From Rhodamnia argentea (taxonomy: Eukaryota > Streptophyta > Magnoliopsida > Myrtales > Myrtaceae), in NCBI RefSeq assembly GCF_020921035.1, contig NC_063152.1, positions 5,222,001 through 5,286,000 on the forward strand: a DNA stretch of 64,000 nt, read 5' to 3'. The notes under the pieces were generated by a model. That model did not search any database and was not told where the DNA came from. It saw only the letters and a list, made by a program, of their open reading frames with translations. The position numbers and the translations under genes were made by a program. How positions within the stretch are numbered: the first letter of the stretch is position 1; each line of letters begins with the position of its first letter. Positions 35,890-48,358 of the stretch are shown piece after piece.

Positions 35890-38800
35890 ACGCTAGGCAC
35901 AAAAGTTGGTGGAGCAGTTCCTTAAGCCGAAGCCGCCTAAGTTTGTAGGAAGCGGAGATCCCGAGGTCGCTACCTCTTGGATAGAGGAGCTAGAGAAGGC
36001 GTTCGCTTTGCTGAGGTGTACGGATGAAGATAAGGTCACTCTGGCCGTTTATCGGCTACGGGGCAACGCGAGTTCATGGTGGAGAGCCTCTAAGGATAGG
36101 GTCTTTCCCAAGAGTGTGGTCCCGACCTAGAATGCCTTTGTGGAAGCATTCTATGGGAAATACTTTTACGATACCGCGAGGGAACAGAAAATGGAAGAGT
36201 TCCTTCGCCTGTGCCAAAATCAGCTGACGGTGGACGAATACGAGGCTAAGTTTGCTGAAATGTCAAAGTACGCCCCAAGGATGATTGAAGACCCTGTGGA
36301 TAGGGCAAAAAGATTTCGAGATGGTTTGAAATTGGAAATCAAGAGTGTGTTGGTGCCGCTCAATTTGAAAGATTACAATGAGTTGTATGAAAGGGCACAA
36401 ATGGTGGAACATTGTTTGTTGAAAGGGCCACCTGCATCCGGATCACGATGTACGCCCTCAAATCAATTTGATAGGCGGCAAGGCAAGAGGTCGATGCCTA
36501 GTGGTAAGCACTACATCCCACCCAATCGCCGAAGGGCGATTAACAAGCCGATACACAACTCCATCAATGAGTGTCGTTTTTGTAAGCAGAGGCATGGAAC
36601 GACTCCGTGCCCTTTCGGGATGGGAGCTTGCTTTGGATGTGGCCAGCGGGGTCACCAAGTGAAGGACTGCCCGCAAAAGCAGCAGTATAGGTCGTTGGGA
36701 GGCCAACTTGGAGTAAATGCGCCACGGAATTTCCAACAAAGACCTCGAGCGCAAGGACGGGTATTTGCTATCACCCGAGAGGAGGCGAAGGATTCGCCAA
36801 CTGTCACATGTACGGTCCTTTTTATACAATAGTGTAGTTTATGCTCGTCTAATCCGGATGCTACGCACTTGTTGTTGCGAATCGGTTCGTTGAGTTGTCT
36901 GAGTTAAGTTTGGTATCACTATATGTTGTTTTCAAGGCGTCTACACCTTTAAAGGATAGTGTAGTTGTTGCTATATTCTGTCCTAATTGTAAGTTGGCTA
37001 TAGCGGGTCACGAGGGTAGGATAGATCCGATTATGCTAGAGGCGTTTGACTTTGATTTGATTGTGGGGATGGAGCGGGCGACAAGGCAAAACGCCATAGT
37101 GAATTGTAGTCGTAAGGTCATGCGGTTTAACCCATCAAGTGGAGGTAGCTTTGAATCTGTTGGAGGTCGAGGTGGGACCTCGACGATGTTGGTTTCATTA
37201 TTGGAAGCGACACGTTTGTTGAAAAGTGGGTATCTAGGATACCCGGCGACGGTAGTGGCAATATAATTGAGACTTGCAAGGAAGAGAACGGAAGTCAGAG
37301 AGCTTTAAGCGTGGATTTGAATGGTGAATGTGCTTGAGGTTTAATGATTTACTTAAGAACGATAAGTCGATATGGATATGGTATATCAACGGCTTTGGAT
37401 GTGAAGTTTGATGATTGATTTTGGTAGGTCATAGGTTTGTAATTGTCTTGATTCTTGATTATTTTAGATATCGATTGTTATGGAAAGGCCCAAATTAATT
37501 GATGATGTGAGGTTCGGGAAGTGAGTAAAAAACGTTTGGACGAAGGGCTAGTTGGATTAGATGATTATAATTTTGAATTGTCAACGAGTAAACTTGAGGA
37601 TATAATATAGTGGCCGATAATAGATTGGGCGATAAGCTAGGAAGGCGGAGAGTCTAAGCTTAAATTGTTGAAGTTTGGTGGTTAGCTTCTGTTGGAATGA
37701 TTGGGGCGATTAATTATAGATTATAAGTCCGAATCTGTGTGGCATTTTGGTAGTGTAAATTATCGACTTTTAAGGACTACGATCGATTAGACAAAAAAAA
37801 GGGCGGGGGGATCGTAAGGCATGGAATGCTAAACGTTTGGACTAAAGGCCATTGTGATTGAATGCATAAGAGAATTATCCGGACCGCGATCGGACATGAG
37901 GCTATAGATTGATCTTAGGAAATGGACCTATGAGATGTATTAGTTGCTTGTGGAGTTAGAAAGTTCGAAATAATAAGGATTGAAGTGAAAACGAGTGGTG
38001 TGTAAAGAGTGAAGAGGAGGACCATGCACTGCACATGTTTAGGACGTTGAAGTTAGTTCTCAAAGTGAAATATATATTTTGAAAGTGCATAGCATTGTAT
38101 CTTGAGCAATAAATGAAAGATTGAGAGTGGATTGAGATACCATGATAAAGTGATACTACTGTATTTTGTGGTACTAGTAAAGGTTGATTCGTACATCCAA
38201 GTGAGTTAGAGAAAGCCTCCTGCTATATGAGTAGGGTAGCCTAATAATGAATGGAGTCCCATATGAGCTAGTTAACCGGTGACCCAACAATACCGTGGTG
38301 AAGTATATATTGTTTGAGGACCGTAATCAATGGAACCATGGGCATGATTCGTGGGAATTGTCGGATGAATTTATGAGTTATTAAGGCTCGTGATAACCTT
38401 GAATAAGGTTAAGATTGCGAGATGTGGCAATTAGGGAAGATTAGTGATCAGAGTGCACACTGGAAACATAGTAAGGCCATATGATTGCTGAGATGGCGAA
38501 CTTAAGAGTCCTACTTTAGTTAAGAAGGGAGTTTTGTAAGAAACCTATTGTAGTAGCTATGGCAATATAGTCCAGTTAGCACGCGGATGTATCAGAAATT
38601 AATGCAGCATTTTTAGTGTATTGGTATGGACGTTGACATGAGTAAATAGGTGGCGAAGTGTTTGACATGCCAACAAGTCAAGACACGATCTTGTGAGCTT
38701 AATGGATTGTTGCAACAATTGGAAATTTCGGAATGGAAATGGGACCTAGTCACGATGGACTTTGTGATGGAGTGCTAAGAAGTCGGAAGAGCAGTGTTTC

Positions 38801-38900
38801 GATTTAGGTCGTAGTGGGCGGATTGGCGAAACCTGCTCCTTTTATAGCTGTAAGAAAGGATTTTACCTTAGAAATATTTATCGAATCGCATGTACTACAG
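35890..38900 (+). mobile_element. gag and pol remains of the second Ty3/gypsy element (fossil)
   Basis: Gag domain about 35.9-36.5 kb (WIEELEKAFALLRCTDEDKV, SSWWRA), zinc knuckle near 36.6 kb (CFGCGQRGHQVKDCP), a protease-like remnant about 36.9-37.2 kb (FDLIVGME), and an integrase zinc-finger and core-start remnant near 38.65-38.8 kb (CLTCQQVK). No convincing reverse transcriptase or RNase H is seen between them. Broken throughout. Confidence 0.75.
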
Positions 38901-39524
38901 ATAGTATGCCTTTATGGAGTGCCGGTGACGATCACTCCGCATTGGGATCCCAAGTTCACCGCCACATTTTGAAAAAAGTCTACAACCGCTATGAGAACAA
39001 AGGCTGCAGTCGGTACGGACTACCATCTACGGACGGGTGGCTTGTCTAAAAGGATAAGACAGATGCTAGACGATATGTGGTGGGATGTGATTTCGTCAAG
39101 TACGGGGAAATGGTAATAGCTTCTATTTGTTGTTAGCTAAGATATTGTCGATCGTTGAGTAGGGATGACTGATTTCTATGGTTAATTGTTAACATAGGGC
39201 GGCAGTTGACAGCTCGATTAGGAAGCAAGTTCGTGTGGTTACAATTTAGTTTTGGATTTTTGGAGTTAGATGATTTAGCTTGTCTAGATGAATTATGGAT
39301 AGGGAATTGTGACAAGTTGGTAATCAAGGATCATAGATTTTAATTTGACTTGTGTATTGACGGTCGAATTGTGGTTTTATTGCGCTGAATTGAGAGAAGG
39401 ATTGGTGTGAAACGAACATATCATGACGAGCAATGAGGATGTTATGAAGTGTCAGTATCTCCATCCTTTTGAGAAGTTGCAATGGTTGAATTTCGGGGAC
39501 GAAATTTCCTAAGGTGGGGAGAGT

Positions 39525-42246
39525 TGTGACTCCCTAGAAAATCCGACATACGGAAAGGGCCCAAATTCAATAAAAAGGATTATTATTGAAGTTGAGTTGG
39601 TATAAAAATTCGAATCGCAAGGACGAAAAGGACGAATTTTTGGACGATTCCCGAAATGTTGTTCGGTTTAGATTAGGTCTCAAAATCGTAGTCACCGCGA
39701 CTTAGGATTTTTTTTAAACATCGTGCCTAAGCCCTTTTCGGACCGAGCCTAGCCCGTGAAAATTCAAAATTTATTCTTCATCAGTCAAGCCAAAAATTCA
39801 TTCAGCCCTGATTTATCAATTTAGCTTTTTGCCCCCAATAATGCACTAGAGACAAAAATATTCAAACCTCCCATAGTGGGCCCCACTTGCCATAAATTCT
39901 CCCACCAACCCATCATCTCCCCCTCACATCATCTCTCTTTTTCTCTCTCTCTTCTTCCCCTCTTCCCCCACGTGACTCCCTCTCCTGCTGACTTCTCTCT
40001 CTCCTTTCTTTTCTTCTTCTTCTTTTTCCTCTTCTTCTTCCTACTAGTCTTACGTGAAGCCTCTCCCCTTAAGCGAAGCTGCTGCTACACCACCTCCACC
40101 CACACCAACCGCCTTCATCCGCCTGTAACCGCGTCGTCCCCGTCGTCGCGCCGCCGAGCTCGCCGGTCGCCACCCGAAAGACCCTCCACTGAGGACCCGC
40201 GACTCTCGTCCTCCCTCCTTCTCGGTTACACGCCCTCCACCGCCACCCTTCGTCGTTGTCGCTCCGCCGGTGAGCAGCCCGGTCGAGCACCACCACCGCC
40301 CTAACCTTCACCCTTGACTCTCGGTTCCCCCTCACCCCAACGTCCAGAGCCCGGCCAGCACCGTTGGCCCCTCCACCTCGTCTCGGCCGCCTTCTTAGCC
40401 TCTCCACTAACCCGAAACCCCCAGATTCGGCACCTCGGTCGAGTCTCGACGCCACCCTCAACCTTCTCGGTAGTGAGCTCGGGTCCCCGACGCCTATCCG
40501 ACTCGGATCCGAGCCGTTTCGCCGAAATTACTATTCGGTGAACGATGCACAGTGAACGATGCGCATGAACAATGTCGGTGAAATGTATTCGTGAACGATC
40601 CGCACGTGAACAGATCTACCGCCGTCGGTCGTGAACAATAATTCCGACGATGAACGGTGATTTTCGACACCGACCTCGAAGTTCGTGCCCGACCCGACAT
40701 CAACCGCCGTTGTAGTGAGTCGACCTCTAAACCCCGATTATGGTGCTAATTGCACTTATGGTTAGTTAATTAGTTAATTATGGTGTTTAGGTAGATTTAA
40801 TTATGGTTGGTTTAGTTAGAAGCATGGATTAGGCTAAAGGACCGTAATTAGTTAAGTTAGTCGGATTAGCTAAGTTATATGTGGTTAATTGGGAATTATA
40901 ATTGATTGATTGTGATTGATTGATCGCGAGCGAGTGACAAGTTAGGAACGAGGGCGCAATTGAGTGTCAATTGGAAATTGGAGATTATGGAGAGATTGAA
41001 TGACTTCAATTGTTTGATCGACTCATTAATTGATTGAATTGAGTGCTTGAATCGATTGTTGAATCTTGTGGATGCTTGATTCGAAGACCGCTCGTCTCGT
41101 TTTGCGTGAAATATCGGTTGATGAAGTTGTGCATTCATGTGACCACATATGAGATCAAATTGCATATTTTAGCATGAAAACGGCCTTGGGCCAAGTCTTT
41201 GAGCATACGTGTATGAGTATTCGACTAAATTTAAGAAATGAACTAGTTGAATGTCGAATTGCTTGGGTGGTCACATGAGAAATATCGTCGGTCCGGGGGT
41301 ACTAGGGGACGGTTCATGAGTTGCATAATATATCTGACCCGGTTGTACCGGGGGGATTATTATCGTCGGCCCGGGGGTACCAAGGGACGATTCATGAGTT
41401 ACCTAATATATCCGTCCCGGGGGTACCGGGAAGATTAATATCGTCGGCCAGGGGATACCAGGGGACGATACTTAATATTCTAGATATGTCCGTCCCGGGA
41501 GTACCAAGGGGACTATCGGTTGTCCTTATTGAAGGAATAAAACGATGTCCGGTCCGGCTAGAAGAGCACCAACCGACTAGTGTGCTAAACCTACGGATCG
41601 AATGTGATAATAAATGGACCGCGTGTGGTGTCTTGTGCATGTAAGTTGTGTGATACTTTGCCAATTAATTGATTGGTTGATTGTTATGTCAAGTTTGCAT
41701 CGCATTATGTGTGGCTTCAGAGGGTAAACTTGCATGTGGTTGGATTATCTACTCTGTGATGTTATATCTATTTGATAGGACGCCCTGGGCGAATCAACGT
41801 CATAGCCGGGCTTAGGCGTTGACTTCGCCGAGATTTATTTCTCATCCCGTCGTGGGCTAACATTTTCAGGTCCAGAGTGATGGAACCCCACGAATGTTAA
41901 GATTTGGTTGTTGGATTAGTCTTTTGAAGTAGATAAAGGTTTAACTTTAGTACCTTTATTTTGAGATCCTCGAGAGCCGCCCCGAAATGTGGGGTTGTAT
42001 GTGACTACTGTAGCTCTGTATGGACAAAGTTCATCTACTTTTGGTTAATGAAAGAAGAGGTCCTTTAAATGAACGATTGTTGAGTTGTCCTATTATACTA
42101 TCCCCTTTGTTTGTAATTATTTGGGAGTGTAGCACGTTCTGCATGCGTTTTAAGTACGTAGGTCGATAGCCTACCCGGGGCGCTATCATCTATGACTTGT
42201 GGCGAATTGATAGGGATGTCGCGAGCTCAAGAGTCGGGGCATGACA
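39525..42246 (+). repeat. 3' LTR of the second Ty3/gypsy element
   Basis: About 2.72 kb, tgtgactccc to ggggcatgaca, directly followed by the right-hand target duplication ATTTG and resumed CRK-D exon 1. Confidence 0.9.
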
Positions 42247-43219
42247 ATTTGGCTTCTAGCACCAAAAAACAGGGCTTCGGCAGTAGTTCCTTTGGGGATG
42301 GCAAAGGTCAAGTGTTTGGTCAAGCACTTTGCGGGCCTGATCCGGATGGGAGTGCTTGTGGGGATTACATCGGGATTGCGAGCCAAGAGATCATTAGCAA
42401 GTGCAATAAGGCGGATGTTGATATTTGGTATGATTATTGCCAAATATCTTATTCGTATAGTAATTTCTCCTCCACGATGACTTACTTTGGAAAGTACCAC
42501 GATAGTAATAATCGGGAGAAGAACGTATCGAATCCGAATGAGATGAACACTATCCTGAAAAAGTTGATGATCGGTCTCATAAGTGAGGCCACATCGGTTC
42601 CGTCGATGTTTGCGGGGGGCGAGTCGAAATTGTCGAGCTGAGAACATGTTATGGCCTTGTGCAATGCACGGGAGGGATCTCTGGGGATGATTGTAATAGA
42701 TGTTTGGAGTCGGCCTCGGGGGATCTGGCAACATGTTGCTCTCCTAAGCATGGTGGAATCGTCGTCGCGAGATATTGCAACGTGAGGATCGAGCTTGACC
42801 GCTTCTATAATCCGCATTCTAAAGGTAATTTATTCGGATTCTTTGGTTAGACAGTGTTATTATTGGTTGCGGATTATCGATGCCTTAGAAATTGGAAATG
42901 AGACCCGGTGATAAAAAGAAAAATTGTTTGCGAGGAATGAGCAGATCTGAAGCTCAAGTTATCTAAGTGAGGATGATAAAATCAGCTATGCCCAAAGAAA
43001 TCCTTTTGTGTACATGTGATTCATTCTAAGTGATAACTTTTCGGATGAAAGTTCTCAAACCGAGTTTTATCGATATGAAGGATGTATCAGAATTCATCCG
43101 GGGATAATAGATTAAGTACAAAATGCGCAAGATGCAATATTTTTTCCCGTTGAAAATTTTTACAACAAAGTTTCTTATGACAACAGAGGGATTGGATTGA
43201 CACGATGATCTACCGGTTG

Positions 43220-44226
43220 TAAGAAATGTTCTCATCCTCGCGACATAAAATGGCCTATTTCGGTCCGACAATCTTTTAACTCCAATTTTGATGTCTTCCA
43301 TTGATTTGCGCAAAGGTCTCTTTCGACCCAAAAAGTATGCCGAATTGCACTGGATGGGCTTTGAGAGTTGAGCTAAGTGTATGGGCTTTGCGGCTCTAAA
43401 GCAAAGATTTCGCGCTTTCACTCTCTCTTGGCCCAATTCCTTCAGTGTCCAGTGACGACTGCTGGACGAGAACTCCTGTTTTTTGTTGTTAAAACTTAAA
43501 TCCAAGAGCGAGCAAGCCGGACTAAAAGTTGGACAGACCGAATTGGAATTTGGAAATCATCGTCCGATTACAATGGGCGATTTTAGACTACGTTTGAAAG
43601 TCGGGATAAAAGTCCAAATAAAATAAATTTTATCATATCCCGTATTTAATTCCTGCTTATGATAGGATACAATGAGATTTAAAGAGGATATAGTCGGGAT
43701 ATTATTATCCCATGGGAGAGGTAGAATAAAGGTGGATAGGATTTCTTTTGTTCGTGGCAGGAAAAACTCGGATACTAGATGTTAGGATTTGGTGCACAAT
43801 TGCAATGAAGTAAAACGTAAAAGCGAGAAAGAGAAATTAAGACACGAGATTTTATGTTGGTTCACCCTTAAATTAGGGCTACGTCCAGGAAAGAATTCCA
43901 TTATAATTAGTATTTCGCACCTCTCGTTACATCACTCAATTACAAATGAAAAATAATATATATAGTAGTTATTCATGAGCCCAAGCCCAAACCACAAATG
44001 AAAAATTATGGACTTAAATCGTAAAAGTCCTTTAGTGTCCAGGAGGTGGTGTCTCCTTGATACCACTACCGAGGATAGCTCCCCCGAACCCTTGCTCGCT
44101 CAGCATGGAGAACCCACATGCTTTCTTATCGCTTGTTGTCCTTGTTGCGGTTGAGGTTTTTTTCTTTGCAGATTGATTGGCGGACCCCAATCAAAGAACC
44201 TTCGAGACCGGCCAATCACCCACAAC
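43220..44226. other. Unassigned DNA right of psiD2, with dispersed repeat
   Basis: D-type similarity ends near 43219. The next 550 bases match nothing else in the window and carry no clear gene; the - strand frame 43026-43505 runs across the junction and is not convincing. At 43782-43970 lies the second copy of the repeat seen in CRK-A intron 2, here beginning tgttaggattt, which could be an LTR-type end. Confidence 0.5.
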
Positions 44227-44357
44227 CGTCACGCCCCGACTCTCGAGCTCGCGACATCCCTACCAAATCGCCACGAGGTCACGAAGGATAACGTCTCGGG
44301 CGCGTTATCGACCTATCAACTATATACGCAGGCGGAAACGGTTTACTCCCAAACAAC

Positions 44358-44786
44358 GGCTTAAGTACACCCCAAGTGCCATAAGTTGTGTACGGCGCTC
44401 ACTTTAGTGCCAAAACTTTCAAATCGATAACTTTAGTGTTAAGTTTTTATAACTTCGATCACTTAAGTGCCAACTTCTTTTAAAAACGATCACTTTAGTG
44501 CCGGATCTGACGTGGCTTGCCGAAAATTCGACACGTGGTATTTTTTATTAATATTTGAGATGACGTGGCTTGGTGAATTTGACACTAAAGTGATCGTTTT
44601 TAAAAGAAGTTGGCACTTAAGTGATCGAAGTTACAAAAACTTAGCACTAAAGTGATCGTTTTGAAAGTTTTGGCAACCAAGTGATTGAAGTTACAAAAAC
44701 TTAGCACTAAAGTGATCAATTTGAAAGTTTTGACACTAAAGTGAGCGCCGTACACAACTTATGGCACTTGGAGTGTACTTAAGCCC
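44358..44786. mobile_element. Mutator-like MITE with 9-bp target duplication
   Basis: A 429-base non-coding element with terminal inverted repeats of about 65 bases (ggcttaagtaca...; the right end is its reverse complement, ...gtacttaagccc) and a 9-bp direct target duplication CCAAACAAC (44349-44357 and 44787-44795). Nine-base duplications and long inverted ends are the mark of the Mutator/MULE superfamily. Inside are repeated copies of cactaaagtgatc spaced by about 37-40 bases in both orientations, so a transcript would fold on itself. No transposase is encoded. It inserted into the solo LTR. Confidence 0.88.
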
Positions 44787-45528
44787 CCAAACAACATATA
44801 AACAAACGGGGATAGCATAGCATGAGATACATACCAAGGCGGATAATCAAAAGTAGCATATGTAGTTACAAGACAGCATATGAGTCTTAACCCTCTTGAG
44901 CTACGTAAATGTATACAACCCATACTTCGGGGTGACTCACTAAAACCTCAAAAGGTTACCATGTCAATAAGATTAACTTCTCATCTACTCCAAAAGACTA
45001 CCCTCATAACTTGGCCTTGGTATCCGCAAAGCTCCATCATTTGGGATCCGAAAATGGTTCCCACAACAGGGTGAGATATAAATCTCAATGAATCAAGCCT
45101 AAGCTCGGTTAGGACACCGATTCGCCGATAACATCCTAAACACAAGGATTATAAAACCACAATATAAACATATATCCAGCAATTATACCACAAGGCAATA
45201 ATCATCCACATGCATACTTACCAACCTTCAACCACACATAATGCAATGCTTAACTCAACTCAACAGTCACATCGAACACACATCACACTCACAAGTATGC
45301 CTTGGACACCACACAAGTCCATTTATTAACGATGATCGCGCTCTTAGCGCCACAATGATGAGGATCCCCGCGATCGGCATGATCGACTCTCACAATTAAT
45401 GCAATCCCACACTCTTCCGGCGGGACCGAGCTACGTTCCTTTTCCCTCTCGGCAACGGCTACTACAAGCAGTGTATCCAGTGCACCTTGCACGTCACGGC
45501 AAGTAGGCATCCCTATACGGGGCTTCGG

Positions 45529-48358
45529 TGTTGACACCTAAATTTTCATTTTTCTTAAATTATTTATTTTCACAAAAATGAGAATTAGCCTTGATTCTCA
45601 CAAAAAAAATTAAATTAGTTTTCATGCATAGCATATATAACTTAAGCATGCATTGCATTTGTGTTATTTTGCGCCAATAACGGGATTTGGATCCCAATTG
45701 ACATGCGGAAGACCAGAGCCCATATTCCATAATTCGGCCGTCATAAGGGAGCAAGTGTCGAAAATCACAAGGCCTCGGGGTCTAATTTTCAGTCCACTAA
45801 ATTTTGATTTCAAAAAAGGCCTTTTAATTAAAGTTTACTAAACAAAATAAGGCCAAAACTTAAGCCCGCATTATCAGATTTTGACCTAGGGTTTCTCTAT
45901 ATAAACATGGCTAGGTCACATGAAGAGGGATCGGCAAAAATTTTGCACAAAAAATTCACGTAAGATTGTTTTGAAAAAGAAAAAGTTGAAGGATCTCCCC
46001 ACCGGGTCGAGGTCTTCCTTTTACTCCAACGTGCATTACCTTGAGGCGTGTTGATCAAATCTTCTCTCGCTTGCTCAACGGCTGCTGCTTGTTGGCCCCG
46101 ATGCCCGATTGCTCGCCATCTAATTCGACGTGTCTAGCCGTTTGTCCACTTGAAGCTCGCCCCGATCGAGCCTATCGCCATTGCCAAGCTGCTGTTCAAC
46201 TTTGTCCCAATAGCAAATCAGCCCCGTTTCTTTTTATTATTTGAAGTCTAACAAGGTTGCTTATCTATGTTAGAATTCCAGTGGATTTGGGGATACTTTT
46301 GGCTGTAAATGCTGGATCAAACAAATGTTTCGGTGCGATTCATTCTACCGTGCAAGTCCGATTAGCAAAAGGCGATATTTGGTTCAAGGTAATTTTTTTT
46401 TCTATCGTTGAATATTTACGTGCTTAATTGATTGACTCGCATACTTCTCACGAGCATTCTTGCGTATATTGATATGTCATGAGGTGATTGCTTATTCCGG
46501 ATCGTTTGTTTTTGCTATAAAGAGGAAAAATCTTTTAGTTTCAATGTCTTGCTTGATTACTTTGCAAAAGGCCAACCGAATTGGAGGTTTAGCACCCAGA
46601 TTATTATCATTATTATTTTTTGTCATGTTCTTGTAGTTCTTGAAGGTTCGAATACATCCTGGTAGGAATGTGACTTTTTACTTGTCGTTTTCATCATGGA
46701 ATCCTTGAATTGTAGTCAACTGGTGATTGAATAATTGTGCACTTGGGCGAAATAACACCCGACCAAGCCAAGATGCCACGTTTTTCTTTTCGAATAAAAA
46801 ATCTTGAGTGGGTTGCTTAATTGGACTAATCTCGATTGGATTTGATGGGATCACGAATTAAATTATGGATTTATCCTGGTCTTTCGAAATCTTTGAGATA
46901 ACTTCCCTAGTTGGTCTTGTCTTATGGTTTTGTGGATAATTGTGCATATCTTGAATATTATTTTTTCGGATTTGTGATAGGTCTCGAATATTTGATGTAT
47001 CTTGTAGTTCGAACTCGAGATAACTTGAATTCCAATCTTTATCTTAAATGATTGTGTATAATCCGGTGGTCAAATTCGAGTTTTTTTTTTTTTTCGAAAA
47101 TCCGAATATTTTGGATAAGATTGTATCCCGATTGAAAATTTCGAACATATCTTTAAAATCTGGGAAATTATCTAAAAAAATTCATTCCAAATCTCAAGAG
47201 ATAATCTTTCCTAATTTTAAAAGATACGCAATCCCTTGCGGATAGAGCCATATGCCCTTGAAAATTTCAGAATCCCTTAAGGATTTTAAAAATTCAATAA
47301 ATATTTGCACATCTTTAAACAAAACTGCCCATAACACATGCTCCCCAATTGTGCCTTGTCCCTCAGAAAACGTACATTAAAGACAACATATGACTTCGAT
47401 CTCGAAGTACGATCGTGCCCGTACGTGTGAATTAGATATCAAATCCTCGATCTCGAGGAGCGGATCGCTAATTCCTAAATAGAATTTCAAGGTTTGCCCT
47501 ATGTATATAGGGACGACGGTAATTCTATAATATATTCACTTGCTAACCCTAATCTCGGGGGATGTTGTGAATAAAAATCGGAATTTCGGATTTGAAGGTG
47601 TTTTATGGGCAATATTGTTTATTTTTGTTCAAATCTCATTGTTTTCATGGTTTAAATAAATTCCTAAAAAATCCCAAAAAAGATGTCGCGTTTTCTTAAG
47701 CTAAATCACATTTCTCTTTTTGCATGAAAATAATTCTAATAAAATTAGGACTTTGAGAAATCAATTTCTTAAGTTAAATTAGATGTTACTTCATGTTAGG
47801 GTAGTTTTTACCTTTATTTTTTCATGAATCCGAAAATACACAAAAAAATACCAAAAAAATACCATCCATGTTGCATAGCATTATAGTTTAGTTTGCATTA
47901 TTATATTTTCTTTGTCATGCATATTTGCCACGTCATTATGCCATGTCACGTATTTTTGCTATGTCATTACATCTCACATGTCATATAGGTAGATTGCATT
48001 AGCATTGCATTTAATAAAAGAAAACCTCCAAAAAAAATTAATTCAAATCATCAAACTAAAGATTTTTCATGAAAATCGGGTATCGAAAGGGCATTAATTG
48101 AAAAGTTAATGTAACCAAATCCCCGAATCCATTTAATCTCTAGTTCGTATGAAATAAAGTATTTTCTCCCGAATACTTTATTTAGGTTTCTAATCTACCT
48201 ACCATAAAAGATTAGTGGCGGCTCCAATTTAAAATCTTGGCATGTAATTGAACCTAAGTTGCGATTCGGTAGGACTTGGGAGAGTCCGAATTAGGTTAGT
48301 TAATCTAATTAACCTAATAATCCGTTAACCTGAAAAAACCGATTTTTAGGTCGCGACA
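45529..48358 (+). mobile_element. Solo LTR of a second family, nested
   Basis: A 2.83-kb stretch beginning tgttgacacc and ending gtcgcgaca, flanked by the 5-bp duplication TTCGG (45524-45528 and 48359-48363), with the related LTR continuing on both sides. A TATA box in tctatataaac lies at about 45895-45904 and a gtggcggctcc motif near 48213, which resembles the end of Tat/Ogre/Athila-type LTRs; that assignment is tentative. No coding part, primer site or second LTR is seen, so it is read as the product of LTR-LTR recombination. Confidence 0.8.

Larger units (their letters stand above)
32822..42246 (+). mobile_element. Ty3/gypsy LTR element with long LTRs, mostly decayed inside
   Basis: A 9.4-kb element on the + strand with TG...CA ends and a 5-bp target duplication ATTTG (32817-32821 and 42247-42251); D1 shows the empty site (gcaatttggcttc). 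LTRs are about 2.6 and 2.7 kb. Just inside the 5' LTR is tggtcagagc, a shortened initiator Met tRNA-type primer site, and before the 3' LTR a purine tract (aaggtggggagag). Gag is recognisable; most of pol is not. Clearly broken, with many breaks and large internal loss, so any movement would have needed help from another copy. In about 200 aligned LTR bases I count roughly 5% difference by eye, slightly more than in the first element. Confidence 0.9.
32648..43219 (+). pseudogene. psiD2: CRK-D ectodomain exon split by an LTR element, kinase lost
   Basis: The start codon and signal peptide (32648 onward) are intact up to 32821, where a 9.4-kb Ty3/gypsy element interrupts exon 1 inside DUF26-1. 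Exon 1 resumes at 42247 and runs to about 42832, followed by part of intron 1 up to about 43219. Beyond the insertion the exon also has CGDY in place of CGDC (Tyr codon 42366-42368), a TGA codon where D1 has Gln (42639-42641), and a one-base loss shortly after. Exons 2-7 are missing, so there is no membrane helix or kinase. A dead copy of D. Confidence 0.92.

Noticed and set aside
43026-43505. A 159-codon frame on the - strand
   Set aside because: It crosses the boundary between D intron 1 DNA and unrelated sequence and has no recognisable domain.
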